Source: Methanolinea sp. UBA275
GTDB taxonomy: Archaea; Halobacteriota; Methanomicrobia; Methanomicrobiales; Methanospirillaceae
Reading direction: 5' to 3'
DNA length: 53,800 nucleotides
NCBI GenBank assembly: GCA_002506105.1
Contig: DAWU01000012.1
Coordinates: 1-53,800 of the forward strand
Below the pieces are notes generated by a model. It had not been told where the DNA came from. It searched no databases and saw only the letters and a list, made by a program, of their open reading frames with translations. Shown in pieces: positions 35,011-44,390 of the stretch. The translations under genes and the position numbers were made by a program. Numbering within the stretch: position 1 is the first letter of the stretch; the number at the start of each line of letters is the position of its first letter.

Positions 35011-37566
35011 TCAGTGATGTATCGGGCTTTGCCGGCTCCTCACGCCCTTGTATATCTCAAACCATGCGACCGAGAGACTACCCGCGGCGAGACAGAGGAG
35101 GATATGCCCCGGTGTAATTGGTGCAAACTGGAACAGGGATCTCAAGCCGGGGATGACAAGGACTGCGGCCATGAAGAACATGGTCCCTCCCAGTACCCAC
35201 CATAATGCCCGGTTTGGTGTCCTGAAGCGTGCGACAATGCTCTCTGTCCAGGAACGGTTGGTGCAGATGAGGGCGAGATTGGCGACAACGATGGTCACAA
35301 AGGCGACGGTTCTCAGCTGATCTTCGGAGAGCTCCTGCATCATACAGTACAGGTATACTCCGAGGACGATGCCGAGTGTGACGAACCCCTGGAGAAGCGC
35401 AATCATAACTGTGGGACGATCGAGGATGTGGTCGCCTGGTTTCCTGGGGGGTTTCGTCATGATATCGGGCTCCTCCCGCTCAGCCTCGAATACCACCGAA
35501 CATGCGGGATCGATGATCAGCTCCAAAAACACGATCTGGACAGGCAAAAGGATGAGCGGCCATCCGAGGAGAACCGGGAACAGCGAGAGACCGGCGATGG
35601 GGACATGGATTGAGATGATATACGCCATCGCCTTCCTGAGGTTCGCATAGATCCTCCGCCCCATACGGATCCCCGCGACAATAGATGCAAAGTTGTCGTC
35701 AAGGAGGACGAGTGCGGATGCTTCCCTGGCCACATCGGTGCCTCTTCCTCCCATTGCGATGCCAATGTGGGCGGCCTTGAGTGCGGGGGCATCGTTGACC
35801 CCGTCACCAGTCATGGCCACCACCTCGCCTCCCGACTTCAGGGACTCGACGATCTGGAGTTTCTGTTCGGGCACGACCCGGGCAAAGAGTGACGTGGCGC
35901 GGATCATCGCGTCCCTTCTTCCCGCAGGCATCGCTGCAAGATCAGGCCCGGCAATGAGCGCGCCCGTGTCAGGGAGCCCTATCTGCCGGGCGATATTTCG
36001 CGCAGTGGCAGGGTAATCGCCGGTGATCATGGCGACCCTGATACCCGCCGCCATACACTCGCTGACCGCCGCCGCCGCATCAGGCCTCACTGGGTCGGCA
36101 AACCCGATAAGCCCAAGGTACGTGAAGGGGAACGCATGCTGGCCGTCAGGGAGCTGGGCTGACCTGAAACGGGATTTCGCGACGCCGAGCACCCGAAGGC
36201 CATCCGCAGCAAGGGCTTCAACATCCCCCGTCAGTGCAGCAATCTCCCGCTCTTCCATGTGACACAGGTCAAAGATTGCTTCAGGGGCTCCTTTGGCGGC
36301 GATGATGAATTCATCATCCTTTCTTGACCGCCAGACATTGGACATCGCCAGCAGTTCCCGGGACAGGGGATATTCGAGGAGAAGTTCCCAGTCCCCGTGA
36401 AGGTGTTCGGTTCCCGAAAGATCCGTATTTCCCGTCTTTGTGAGTGCCTGCTCCATGGGGTCGAAGGGATCTTTCTTGCAGGAGAGGATCGCATACTCGA
36501 GGAGCTCGTGGAACGGTTCGGGGAGCACGTTCCCCTCATCGGTGAGGCAGTCAAACGAAGACCCTGCAACCTTGCATTTCGCGACGGTCATCCGGTTGAG
36601 GGTGAGAGTCCCCGTCTTGTCTGTGCAGAGCACGGTGGTTGCTCCCAGGGTCTCGATCGCCGGCACATGCCGGGCAAGGACGCTGATCTTTGAGAGCCGC
36701 CAGGCGCCGAGTGCCAGGAACACCGTCAGAACGACAGGAAATTCCTCGGGGAGAATGGCCATTGCGAGTGTAATGCCGGCGAGGAGGCCGTGGAGCCAGT
36801 CACCGCGTGTCAGGCCATACGCAACCACCACGATAACTACAAGGAAGAGCCCGATGAGCGCAATGCTCCGGACAATGTGCCCAGTCTCGACATGCAGGCG
36901 TGTCTCTTCCGGCTCGACGGCCTGTAATGCTTTGCCGATCTCTCCCATCCTGGTATTGATTCCGGTCGAGACCACCACGGCAACTCCCTGGCCCTGGACC
37001 ACCAGGGTTCCCGAGTAGAGCCATGGCTGGTCGTCACCGCCGGGTTGCCGCTCACCGGGATCGCCGAGCGCGGGGAGCTTCCTCACCGGTACAGACTCTC
37101 CGGTCAGGAGCGATTCATCGATCGAGAGGTTCGTGGACTCGTTGAGGAGTGCATCTGCTGCGATGCGATCCCCTTCGTTCACGAAGAGGAGGTCGCCTGT
37201 CACCACATCCCGTCCTGCAACCCGGACCAGGCGGCCATCCCTGATCACCAGTGCCCGGGGACTTGAAAGGTTCCTGAGTGCTTCCAGGGCTCTCTCCGTT
37301 TTTCGCTCCTGGTACACCGTAATGCCGATGATCACCGCAACAAAAGAGAGGAGCAGCGCACCCTCCTGTATATCACCGAGCACGAAGTAGATAGCTCCTG
37401 CACCGACAAGGAGAAGAAACATGGGCTCCCTGATGACATCAAGAACGATGCCGAATATCCCCCGGGTATCCGGGGATGGGAGTTCGTTTGGGCCATCCTC
37501 CATGAGACGTGTCTGTGCTTCTTCCGTGGAGAGTCCGGTGAACCGGGAGAGGTCGAGAGGGGGCAT
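35011..37566 (-). CDS. Cation-translocating P-type ATPase (calcium-type)
   Basis: 851 aa membrane pump. TGES actuator loop at 155-158, PEEFP in the fourth helix at 273-277, phosphorylation site DKTGTLT at 316-322, and the hinge GDGVNDAPALKAAHIGIAMG near residue 585. The N-terminal cation-ATPase domain (LSTEEAQTRLMEDGPNELP) and a C-terminal helix bundle place it among P2-type pumps for Ca2+ or similar cations. The usual fourth-helix motif in SERCA is PEGLP; PEEFP is a variant found in many prokaryotic members and changes the ion-site acidity. No heavy-metal binding domain is present. A single gene, divergent from or unlinked to its neighbours. The ion is inferred. Confidence 0.9.
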   Translation of the reverse strand: MPPLDLSRFTGLSTEEAQTRLMEDGPNELPSPDTRGIFGIVLDVIREPMFLLLVGAGAIYFVLGDIQEGALLLSFVAVIIGITVYQERKTERALEALRNLSSPRALVIRDGRLVRVAGRDVVTGDLLFVNEGDRIAADALLNESTNLSIDESLLTGESVPVRKLPALGDPGERQPGGDDQPWLYSGTLVVQGQGVAVVVSTGINTRMGEIGKALQAVEPEETRLHVETGHIVRSIALIGLFLVVIVVVAYGLTRGDWLHGLLAGITLAMAILPEEFPVVLTVFLALGAWRLSKISVLARHVPAIETLGATTVLCTDKTGTLTLNRMTVAKCKVAGSSFDCLTDEGNVLPEPFHELLEYAILSCKKDPFDPMEQALTKTGNTDLSGTEHLHGDWELLLEYPLSRELLAMSNVWRSRKDDEFIIAAKGAPEAIFDLCHMEEREIAALTGDVEALAADGLRVLGVAKSRFRSAQLPDGQHAFPFTYLGLIGFADPVRPDAAAAVSECMAAGIRVAMITGDYPATARNIARQIGLPDTGALIAGPDLAAMPAGRRDAMIRATSLFARVVPEQKLQIVESLKSGGEVVAMTGDGVNDAPALKAAHIGIAMGGRGTDVAREASALVLLDDNFASIVAGIRMGRRIYANLRKAMAYIISIHVPIAGLSLFPVLLGWPLILLPVQIVFLELIIDPACSVVFEAEREEPDIMTKPPRKPGDHILDRPTVMIALLQGFVTLGIVLGVYLYCMMQELSEDQLRTVAFVTIVVANLALICTNRSWTESIVARFRTPNRALWWVLGGTMFFMAAVLVIPGLRSLFQFAPITPGHILLCLAAGSLSVAWFEIYKGVRSRQSPIHH

Positions 37567-37777
37567 GGGGATTTCCGGTAGCTGAAGCGATAGGTTTGTG
37601 GATCAGATAGGTATTTCGATAGATTACGGCCAAGAACGCGATATTACTCACACAAATATCAGCAATACAGGATTAGGCATTCTGCAGTTCCATGGGAACG
37701 AGGGGCCCCGTAAGAACGTATGGAAAAACCAAATCAAATCCACATAAAAAAATTTGCACTCTGTGACTGGTTACTGC

Positions 37778-38329
37778 CTACTTCCTGTCAAAGAAGATAT
37801 TCTTCCCTGACGCCTTGAGGGGAATCCCGTATGCCACCGTGCATCCCTCGAGCCAGCCCAGAGAGAGTGCTGCGGCTCCTGCCGAGTACATCACCCTGTT
37901 GTCAATATTGTGGATGGATGCGGTCTTGACTGCGGACCCGACCGCAATTCCGAGATCGGTGATCTTGACGATGCAGTTCGGTCCCCTGAACGGCCCCGCC
38001 GGCGTCGTGGGATCCACCGCACCGACCATCTCGTCACATCCCTCGTATCCGCATCCCTGGCAGTTGATACCGATCGGCTCCTGGCCCCTGATGCCAAGGA
38101 TGAGGCAGGCATCCGCGGCAGCCACATTCCCTGCATCGCGCAGGAAAAAGGAGAGCCCGAGTTTCGCGGAGAGCCGCTCCATCTCCTTCGAGAGGATTGG
38201 GAGATCGGGTGGCCCCGCGATGGTGGTGACGAGGGAGTCCATTCCCTTTCCCTTCGGGGCTGTCCGGGCAGAGAGTGCCATCAGTTTCGCAACCGTCATG
38301 ACTCCTTCAGAGATATCCTGTTCCGGCAT
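37778..38329 (-). CDS. DUF2148 ferredoxin-domain protein
   Basis: 183 aa, probably a cytoplasmic 4Fe-4S protein. Candidate ligands C90, C93 and C98 (NCQGCGYEGCDEM), with C119 as fourth, match DUF2148 as I know it. The family is common in methanogens and anaerobes and has no proven function. The C-terminal half carries GIAVGSAVKTAS and a glycine-rich segment. The ATG at 38329 lacks a clear ribosome site, while the ATG at 38299 follows AAGGAG closely, so the true start may be ten codons later. It is divergent from the rubredoxin-fprA pair, and an inverted repeat spans its start. Confidence 0.82.
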   Translation of the reverse strand: MPEQDISEGVMTVAKLMALSARTAPKGKGMDSLVTTIAGPPDLPILSKEMERLSAKLGLSFFLRDAGNVAAADACLILGIRGQEPIGINCQGCGYEGCDEMVGAVDPTTPAGPFRGPNCIVKITDLGIAVGSAVKTASIHNIDNRVMYSAGAAALSLGWLEGCTVAYGIPLKASGKNIFFDRK

Positions 38330-38552
38330 AGGTAGGGAGTCGACGTCTCAGGATATCAGGTGAGCGGCCTCATGGAGAATGAGCCGGGACTATTCCCGGA
38401 AAATGCAGATGATACCCGGACAACGTGAAATGATGTGAAGGGGTTCACGCGAAAGGAGTGGCCAGGATGGAAATCATTAAAGGAATGGCTTTTCCAGGAT
38501 TATCTACATAACTGGATCCGCGAGATCCGACACAGAAGGAGAGTAAAACGAA

Positions 38553-38711
38553 ATGGATTCGTATCAATGCACGATATGCGGGCATATCTATGACCCCGGT
38601 AAAGGTGAACCTTCCATGAATATCCAGCCAGGCATAGATTTTTCCAAACTGCCCGGGGACTGGCAGTGCCCGATATGCATGGCAACCCCTGACAAGTTTG
38701 TGAAAGTGTGA
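38553..38711 (+). CDS. Rubredoxin
   Basis: 52 aa. Two CxxC knuckles, YQCTICGHIYD and WQCPICMATPDKF, form the single-iron Fe(Cys)4 site. The fold residues (GIDFSKLPGDW) are standard. GAAGGAG lies about 11 bases upstream of the ATG. It ends nine bases before fprA, so the two are co-transcribed. Rubredoxin is a known electron donor to flavodiiron proteins in many anaerobes, whereas methanogen FprA can take electrons directly from F420H2. The pair therefore looks like an oxygen-defence unit. Confidence 0.96.
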   Translation: MDSYQCTICGHIYDPGKGEPSMNIQPGIDFSKLPGDWQCPICMATPDKFVKV

Positions 38712-38720
38712 GCGATTTGC

Positions 38721-39914
38721 ATGGTTGTCCAGGAGATTGCACCAGGTATATTCTCGGTCGGGGCGCTTGATTTTGACAGGCGCCTCTTTGACTCATTGAT
38801 CCCGCTCCCGCAGGGTACGACCTACAATGCGTACCTTGTTCGCGGGAAGGAGAAGACCGCGCTGATCGACACAGTGGACCCGGCCAAGGAACTCGAGCTC
38901 GTGACCAACCTGATCAAAGCAAACGTCGATACGATCGACTACATTATCATCAACCACGCAGAGCAGGACCACTCGGGCACGCTTCCCATGATCGCCGAGC
39001 TCTTCCCCGGCGCAAAGATCGTGGTCAACGAAAAGTGCCTCGACCAGGTGAAGATTCTCCTCGATATCGGGGAAGATCGCTGCATGATAATCAAGGATCG
39101 CGACACGATCGATCTCGGGGGAAAGACGCTCGAGTTCCTCATGACCCCCTGGGTCCACTGGCCCGAGACCATGGTCACCTACGCCCGGGAAGACAGGGTC
39201 CTCTTCTCCTGCGATTTCTTCGGATCTCACTACTCGGAGAGCACACTTCGTGTCGTCGAATGGGGCGAGATCTACCGTGCCGCAAAGCGCTACTATGCCG
39301 AGATCATGATGCCGTTCCGCTCATCCGTCCGGGAGAACCTCGAGAAAGTGAGCGCCCTTGATATCGCCATAATAGCGCCAAGTCACGGCCCGATCCACAC
39401 CAACCCCGCGCTCATCATGGACGCATACCGGGACTGGACATCCGATGCGGTCAAAAACGAGGTCGTAATCCCGTACGTGAGCATGCACGGGAGCACCGAG
39501 AAGATGGTCGACCACCTTGTGAGCGCGTTGAGGGAGAAAGGGGTCAGGGTTCTCCCCTTCAACCTGGTCGCAACCGATATCGGGGAACTGGCGATGGCGC
39601 TCGTGGATGCCGCCACCATTGTTATCGGGACTCCGACGGTCATCTTCGGACCCCACCCCCAGGCTGTGTACGCGGCATACCTCGCAAACCTCCTCCGTCC
39701 GAAGACCCGGTTTGTCTCGGTCGTCGGCTCGTACGGGTGGGGAGGAAAGACTGTAGACACCCTGAAGGGGATGCTCCCCAAGATCCAGGCTGAGCTGATC
39801 CCCCCGGTGTATATCAAGGGTGCTCCCGGTGCATCGGACTTACACAGCATCGAAGCCCTTGCAGAGGCCATCGCTGCAAAGCACCGGGAAATCGACATTC
39901 TTGTGAAGGGCTGA
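38721..39914 (+). CDS. fprA: Flavodiiron protein FprA (F420H2 oxidase)
   Basis: 397 aa cytoplasmic enzyme reducing O2 to water. The N-terminal metallo-beta-lactamase-like domain holds the diiron ligands: H79, E81, D83 and H84 in NHAEQDH, H146, D165 and H222. The C-terminal flavodoxin domain binds FMN (SMHGSTEKMV from about residue 254, SYGWGGKTVD near 333). In Methanothermobacter and Methanobrevibacter, FprA oxidises reduced F420 and reduces O2; that function is inferred here from the family and the methanogen context. Operon with rubredoxin. Confidence 0.93.
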   Translation: MVVQEIAPGIFSVGALDFDRRLFDSLIPLPQGTTYNAYLVRGKEKTALIDTVDPAKELELVTNLIKANVDTIDYIIINHAEQDHSGTLPMIAELFPGAKIVVNEKCLDQVKILLDIGEDRCMIIKDRDTIDLGGKTLEFLMTPWVHWPETMVTYAREDRVLFSCDFFGSHYSESTLRVVEWGEIYRAAKRYYAEIMMPFRSSVRENLEKVSALDIAIIAPSHGPIHTNPALIMDAYRDWTSDAVKNEVVIPYVSMHGSTEKMVDHLVSALREKGVRVLPFNLVATDIGELAMALVDAATIVIGTPTVIFGPHPQAVYAAYLANLLRPKTRFVSVVGSYGWGGKTVDTLKGMLPKIQAELIPPVYIKGAPGASDLHSIEALAEAIAAKHREIDILVKG

Positions 39915-40014
39915 TGAAAAAACATACTCTTTTCTTTTCCGGATCTGGCATACTTTTACGCGGGATTCCGGAGGTATGTCGCGCTCTCCATCTCCCAATA
40001 CCAAGAGGTCCTGC

Positions 40015-40971
40015 ATGAGCCAAGTTCGCGATTTCAAAAAATTCCTCTCAGAATCAGCACGTGTGTATATCATCGGCGTTGCGGGTGATTCCGGGTCAGG
40101 GAAGAGCACCTTCACATCCGGAATCAGGAACATCCTTGGTGAGGACCTTGTTGCAACTATCTCACTCGATGATTACCACCTCTATGGTCGCGACAAGAGA
40201 AACTCCCTCAATATCACCCCCTTAAACCCTGCTGCAAACGATCTCGCCAGGCTTGAACGGGATGTTGCACAGCTGAAACAAGGTCACGGGATTGAGAAGA
40301 TGCAGTACAACCACTCGACCGGGACCATCGAGGGACCGGTGCATTTCTCCCCTGCAAAGGTCATCATCCTCGAAGGTCTACACCCGCTCAGCACACCGGT
40401 CTTGAGGACCCTTCTCGATTTCTCGTTCTTCGTCGATCCTTCACCTGACGTGAAGCGTGAATGGAAGATGAAAAGGGACATGGGATTCAGGGGATACACC
40501 GAGCAGGAAGTCCGGAGGGAGATGGCGGCCCGGGAACCCGATTACCTCGCCTACGTCGCACCCCAGAAAGCGTTTGCGCAGGGGATCATCGGGATCTCAT
40601 TCTCCCGATTCGGGAGGGAACTCGGGTGGAAAGAGAACATCTACCGGGTTTCCCTCTCGATGGCTCCCCTTCCCGAACTGCATGAGAACGTCCTGATGAC
40701 ATTTGACCTGGGGGCAGTCCTTACGGCACACACGAGGCCGTACTCTGTCGGGTATATGCCGGTCATGAACGAGGGACATCACATGGGCACACTGGAGCTC
40801 GACGGAGGATTCCCGTGCGATGCGGCGCACGAGCTCTTTGCCCGTCTCCGCGAAAAGACAGGGATTGATCCCAGTGCCCTGATCCCCACATGCCCCCTCT
40901 TGACACCGACCGACATCATGCAGCTGATCGTCTGCTGGCGGATAATCTCCCACCGGCATATGCTCGACTGA
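40015..40971 (+). CDS. prk: Archaeal phosphoribulokinase
   Basis: 318 aa from the ATG at 40015, which has GAGGT at a good distance. The ATG at 39976 sits directly on its GGAGGT and is less likely. P-loop GDSGSGKS at residues 24-31, the SLDDYHLYGRDKR segment that binds the sugar phosphate, and VIILEGLHPL are typical of the PRK/uridine kinase family. In Methanospirillum hungatei a homologue was shown to phosphorylate ribulose 5-phosphate in the reductive hexulose-phosphate pathway, where it feeds RuBisCO. No RuBisCO gene lies in this window. Uridine kinase is the alternative, but the C-terminal half (HTRPYSVGYMPVMNEGHHMG) supports phosphoribulokinase. Confidence 0.82.
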   Translation: MSQVRDFKKFLSESARVYIIGVAGDSGSGKSTFTSGIRNILGEDLVATISLDDYHLYGRDKRNSLNITPLNPAANDLARLERDVAQLKQGHGIEKMQYNHSTGTIEGPVHFSPAKVIILEGLHPLSTPVLRTLLDFSFFVDPSPDVKREWKMKRDMGFRGYTEQEVRREMAAREPDYLAYVAPQKAFAQGIIGISFSRFGRELGWKENIYRVSLSMAPLPELHENVLMTFDLGAVLTAHTRPYSVGYMPVMNEGHHMGTLELDGGFPCDAAHELFARLREKTGIDPSALIPTCPLLTPTDIMQLIVCWRIISHRHMLD

Positions 40972-40979
40972 AATTTCTC

Positions 40980-40986
40980 TTTTTTT
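40980..40986 (+). terminator. T-run terminator after phosphoribulokinase gene
   Basis: Seven T starting nine bases after the stop codon, 28 bases before the trkH start. Confidence 0.5.
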
Positions 40987-41014
40987 CCCAGGGCAAACAT
41001 ACATCAGGCTGGAA

Positions 41015-42493
41015 ATGCCACAGATTCAGGTAGGAATGGGCAGGATCCGGTACTTTTCCATGGTGCTCGGGGAGCTCGGCGAGATGCTCATCTTCATAAG
41101 CCCGCTCACCCTTCTCCCGCTTCCCATCGCGGCGATCTTCAGGGAATGGGATATGCTGCTTCCGCTGGCCTCTGTCCCCGCACTCTTTTTCCTCAGCGGA
41201 TTTTTCCTCAACTATCTTCCGAGAAAGAAGCAGGATGTCAGGTTCTCTGCCGCACTCTGCTCGGTTGCGCTCGTCTGGCTGGCATTTGCCGTCATCTCGT
41301 GCATTCCCTTCATGTTCGTGCTGGATCTCTCCTTTACCGATGCAATGTTCGAATCCATGGCCGGATGGACCGGGACCGGGTTCTCACTCCTCAAAAACCT
41401 TGATACGATCCCCGAGAGCCTTCTCTTTTGGAGAACCTATATGCAATGGGTGGGGGGCCTCGCCGTGATCTCCCTTGCGCTCACCACGGCATTCCGGTCA
41501 GATCTGGACACATCCCCTCTTTTCAAGGCAGAGAGGAAAGCCGAACGCATCCTCCCGAGCGTGATTGCGAACGGAAAGGAGATCTGGGCCGTCTACATCC
41601 TTCTCACCGTGATCTCGGCGGGCCTGATCATGATGTCCCGTGTCCCGCTCTGGGATGCCCTGAATCTTGCGATATCCGCGATCTCGACCGGGGGATTTAT
41701 CCCGAAGACGGGTGGACTTCTCTCGTATAACAACCCCCTCCTCGAGCTCTTCCTGATCCCTGTCATGATATTCGGATCGACTCCGTTCACTCTCTATTAT
41801 ATGACCTACCGGAGAAAGGCAGTCTCCTTCTTTTCAGACGAGCAGGTCCGGCTCCTCTTCATCTTCCTCATCTTTGGGACCCTGATCGTGGTCGCCGATC
41901 TCATCTTCCTTGCCGATTTTGCCACAAAAGAGGCGGTCCGGCAGGGCGTCTTCATGACCACCGCAGCGATCAGCACCACTGGATTCCAGAACGGAAATCC
42001 CCACCTCTACCCCAGCGTGACGGTCGTTTTTTTAACGATGCTGGTCTTTATAGGCGGTGCAAGCGGGAGTACTGCCGGGGGGATCCGGCTCTCGCGAATC
42101 GCGCTCGGATACCGGGGGATCATCTGGTGGTTCCGGAGAACATTTGTGAGCAGCAGGGTGCTCGTGCCCTTCAAGTACCAGAAAAAGACCATCCCTGTCG
42201 AGGTCGCCGAGCCGGAACTCTCGAAGAGCATGCTGGTGATCATCCTTTCCGTCATAACCGTGTTTCTTGCGACCGTGATTGTCCTGCAGGAGCATATCAC
42301 GTCGCTCGGGCTCACCGATCTCATCTTCGACATCGTGTCGGCGCTGAGTTCGTGCGGGATCTCGAGCGGGTACGTGAACCCCACCATGCCGCTCCTCTCA
42401 AAGTGGGTGTTCATTGTCGTGATGTGGGTCGGGAGACTCGAAGTGATCCCGGTCTTTGTCCTCCTGGCAGGCCTGATCCGCGGATCAGACTAG
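41015..42493 (+). CDS. trkH: TrkH/KtrB family potassium uptake protein
   Basis: 492 aa integral membrane channel subunit with four M1-P-M2 units. The four selectivity-filter loops are visible: GWTGTGF near residue 125, AISTGGFIP near 225, AISTTGFQ near 320 and SSCGISSGY near 440. The third and fourth loops are followed by VFIGGASGSTAGGIR and VMWVGRLEVIPV, both typical of TrkH. It normally pairs with a cytoplasmic RCK protein (TrkA), which is not adjacent here. The gene is 78 bases ahead of the nitrogenase-like cluster on the same strand. Confidence 0.93.
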   Translation: MPQIQVGMGRIRYFSMVLGELGEMLIFISPLTLLPLPIAAIFREWDMLLPLASVPALFFLSGFFLNYLPRKKQDVRFSAALCSVALVWLAFAVISCIPFMFVLDLSFTDAMFESMAGWTGTGFSLLKNLDTIPESLLFWRTYMQWVGGLAVISLALTTAFRSDLDTSPLFKAERKAERILPSVIANGKEIWAVYILLTVISAGLIMMSRVPLWDALNLAISAISTGGFIPKTGGLLSYNNPLLELFLIPVMIFGSTPFTLYYMTYRRKAVSFFSDEQVRLLFIFLIFGTLIVVADLIFLADFATKEAVRQGVFMTTAAISTTGFQNGNPHLYPSVTVVFLTMLVFIGGASGSTAGGIRLSRIALGYRGIIWWFRRTFVSSRVLVPFKYQKKTIPVEVAEPELSKSMLVIILSVITVFLATVIVLQEHITSLGLTDLIFDIVSALSSCGISSGYVNPTMPLLSKWVFIVVMWVGRLEVIPVFVLLAGLIRGSD

Positions 42494-42571
42494 GAATCTG
42501 GCACTTCTAAATCAATTTTACTTTTGTTAACTCCATAATATTGAATTACAAGGGCCATCCATTACTGTGTG

Positions 42572-43387
42572 ATGAAACAGATTGCCCTGTACGGGAAAGG
42601 CGGTATCGGGAAGTCCACCACCTCGGCGAACCTCTCCGCAGCACTCTCCCTTCAGGGACTTGATGTGCTGCAGATTGGATGCGACCCGAAACGAGACAGC
42701 ACGAGGATGCTGATGCAGGGAACCCTCATCCCGACGGTGATGGACCTTGTCAGGAAGAGGGGAGACCCGGCGGTGACCCTCGACGAGGTCGTGTACCGGG
42801 GTTTTCATGGGGTCCGGTGCGTGGAGGCGGGAGGACCCGAGCCGGGCGTCGGGTGTGCCGGGCGGGGGATCATCGCAACCTTCCAGATACTTGAGAAACT
42901 CGGGGCGCTCGATGCGGATGTGGTCGTATATGATGTGCTTGGCGATGTGGTCTGCGGTGGGTTTGCCATGCCCATGCGTGAGGGGTACGCCGAAGAGGTC
43001 TACCTTGTCACCTCGGGGGAGTTGATGTCGCTCTATGCTGCCAACAACATCTGCAAGGCGATATCCCGCCTCTCATCTCGGGCACGCAGCAGGTGCCGGC
43101 TCGGGGGTGTGATCTGTAATGCTAAGAACCTCCCCCGGGAAGAGGAACTTGTTGCCGAGTTTGCAGAAAAGATCGGGAGTTTCATGATCCAGTTCATCCC
43201 GAGAGACCAGGTGGTCCAGCAGTCGGAACTGAACAGGAGGACCGTGATTCAGTTTGCCCCTGAATCCGGCCAGGCTGAGGTGTATCGGACGTTCGCCAGA
43301 AAGATCATGGAGAACCGAAGGCTGGATATCCCCACACCGCTTGAGATGGAGGATCTGGAAGACCTTGCATATGCCTATTCCACGTGA
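42572..43387 (+). CDS. NifH-like reductase component of a nitrogenase-like system
   Basis: 271 aa from the ATG at 42572 (a GTG sits one codon earlier). P-loop GKGGIGKST (8-16), the GCDPKRDSTRM switch segment at 36-46, and cysteines C95 (GVGCAGRG) and C128 (DVVCGGFAMP) correspond to the two NifH cluster ligands. It should form a homodimer with a bridging 4Fe-4S cluster that passes electrons to its partner on ATP hydrolysis. It starts a three-gene unit with NifD- and NifK-like genes and overlaps the D gene by 17 bases. True NifH sits with nifI, nifE and nifN, absent here. CfbC, the F430-synthesis NifH-like protein, works with one CfbD subunit rather than two. An uncharacterised nitrogenase-like reductase is the best reading. 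Confidence 0.9.
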   Translation: MKQIALYGKGGIGKSTTSANLSAALSLQGLDVLQIGCDPKRDSTRMLMQGTLIPTVMDLVRKRGDPAVTLDEVVYRGFHGVRCVEAGGPEPGVGCAGRGIIATFQILEKLGALDADVVVYDVLGDVVCGGFAMPMREGYAEEVYLVTSGELMSLYAANNICKAISRLSSRARSRCRLGGVICNAKNLPREEELVAEFAEKIGSFMIQFIPRDQVVQQSELNRRTVIQFAPESGQAEVYRTFARKIMENRRLDIPTPLEMEDLEDLAYAYST

Positions 43388-44390
43388 TGATGGGTGCACG
43401 CTGACAGGGGCGCTCTCTGTCACCACCGAGATCGAACGGTGTGCAACGATCATTCACGGACCTTCCGGGTGTGCTCACCACAACTTCTCTCTCCTGCATG
43501 CACTCCACGCTGCCAGGGATCATATCACCACCCCTGCACTCATTTCAACCGACATGTCCGAGCGGGAGGTGATATTCGGGGGCGAACATCTCCTCGAAGA
43601 GGCGATCTTTGAGGCGTTTTCGCGACATCCTGATATCATCTGTGTGCTCTCGACCTGCGTTGCCGCTACCATCGGTGACGATGTTGACGCACTCTGCAGG
43701 ATCCCGCACGACATTCCCGTCATTCATGTTCCTACCGGAGGTTTCCTTGGCGGAGGCTTTCTGTCGGGCCATATCAATGCTCTTCAAACCCTCTCCCACC
43801 TTGCAAAGAGAGGAGAAGGGAGCCTTTCAGTCAATCTCGTCGGGGAGAAAACGCTCGAGTACGAGGTGCAGGAACATTACCGGGAAGTGTCCCGGATCCT
43901 CGCGTCCATGGGAGTCCCGGTTCACACCAGGTTTGTGTGCGGGTCCTCACTTCCCGACATACAGCGTCTCGGGAATGCTTCTCTGAACATCCTCCGGGAT
44001 CCGTCCATGGTTCCCCTCGGAACCACGCTTGATAGGGAGCTCGGGATCCCGTTCGTCGATTCATTCCCGCTCGGGATGGAAGGAACGATCAGGTTCATGG
44101 AGGAGGTGGGGGCGGCTCTCTCCCTGGATGTAACCGACGCCATAGCAGAAGAAGAAGCACTCCAGCGTGAGATGGTGCGGGCATTCTCATCGCTGAAGGG
44201 AAAGAGGATACGGTTCAGCACGAGATATGCAGAGGAGGGGGTATTCCATCCCGGGTACGAACTCGCAGAGATGCTCGATCTCGAGATCCACGAGCATGGA
44301 AATCCCGTCCCTGTTCCCGATCCGTTCCCGGTGGGAACCCATGGGATCAGGAGGCTGCTCAACCGGTGGATGAGGGGCTGCCATGCCTGA
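43371..44390 (+). CDS. NifD-like subunit of a nitrogenase-like reductase
   Basis: 339 aa from the ATG at 43371. The frame extends upstream inside the nifH-like gene but is not coding there. C9 (DDGCTLTGA), C34 (HGPSGCAHH) and C96 (LSTCVAATIGDDV) are spaced 25 and 62 residues apart, close to the three NifD cysteines that hold the P-cluster (spacing 26 and 66 in Azotobacter). The protein is about 140 aa shorter than NifD and lacks a recognisable equivalent of the FeMo-cofactor Cys/His pair, so N2 fixation is unlikely. The segment PVIHVPTGGFLGGGF is a typical Rossmann-like transition. Probably pairs with the K-like protein as a heteromer. Confidence 0.85.
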   Translation: MPIPRDDGCTLTGALSVTTEIERCATIIHGPSGCAHHNFSLLHALHAARDHITTPALISTDMSEREVIFGGEHLLEEAIFEAFSRHPDIICVLSTCVAATIGDDVDALCRIPHDIPVIHVPTGGFLGGGFLSGHINALQTLSHLAKRGEGSLSVNLVGEKTLEYEVQEHYREVSRILASMGVPVHTRFVCGSSLPDIQRLGNASLNILRDPSMVPLGTTLDRELGIPFVDSFPLGMEGTIRFMEEVGAALSLDVTDAIAEEEALQREMVRAFSSLKGKRIRFSTRYAEEGVFHPGYELAEMLDLEIHEHGNPVPVPDPFPVGTHGIRRLLNRWMRGCHA

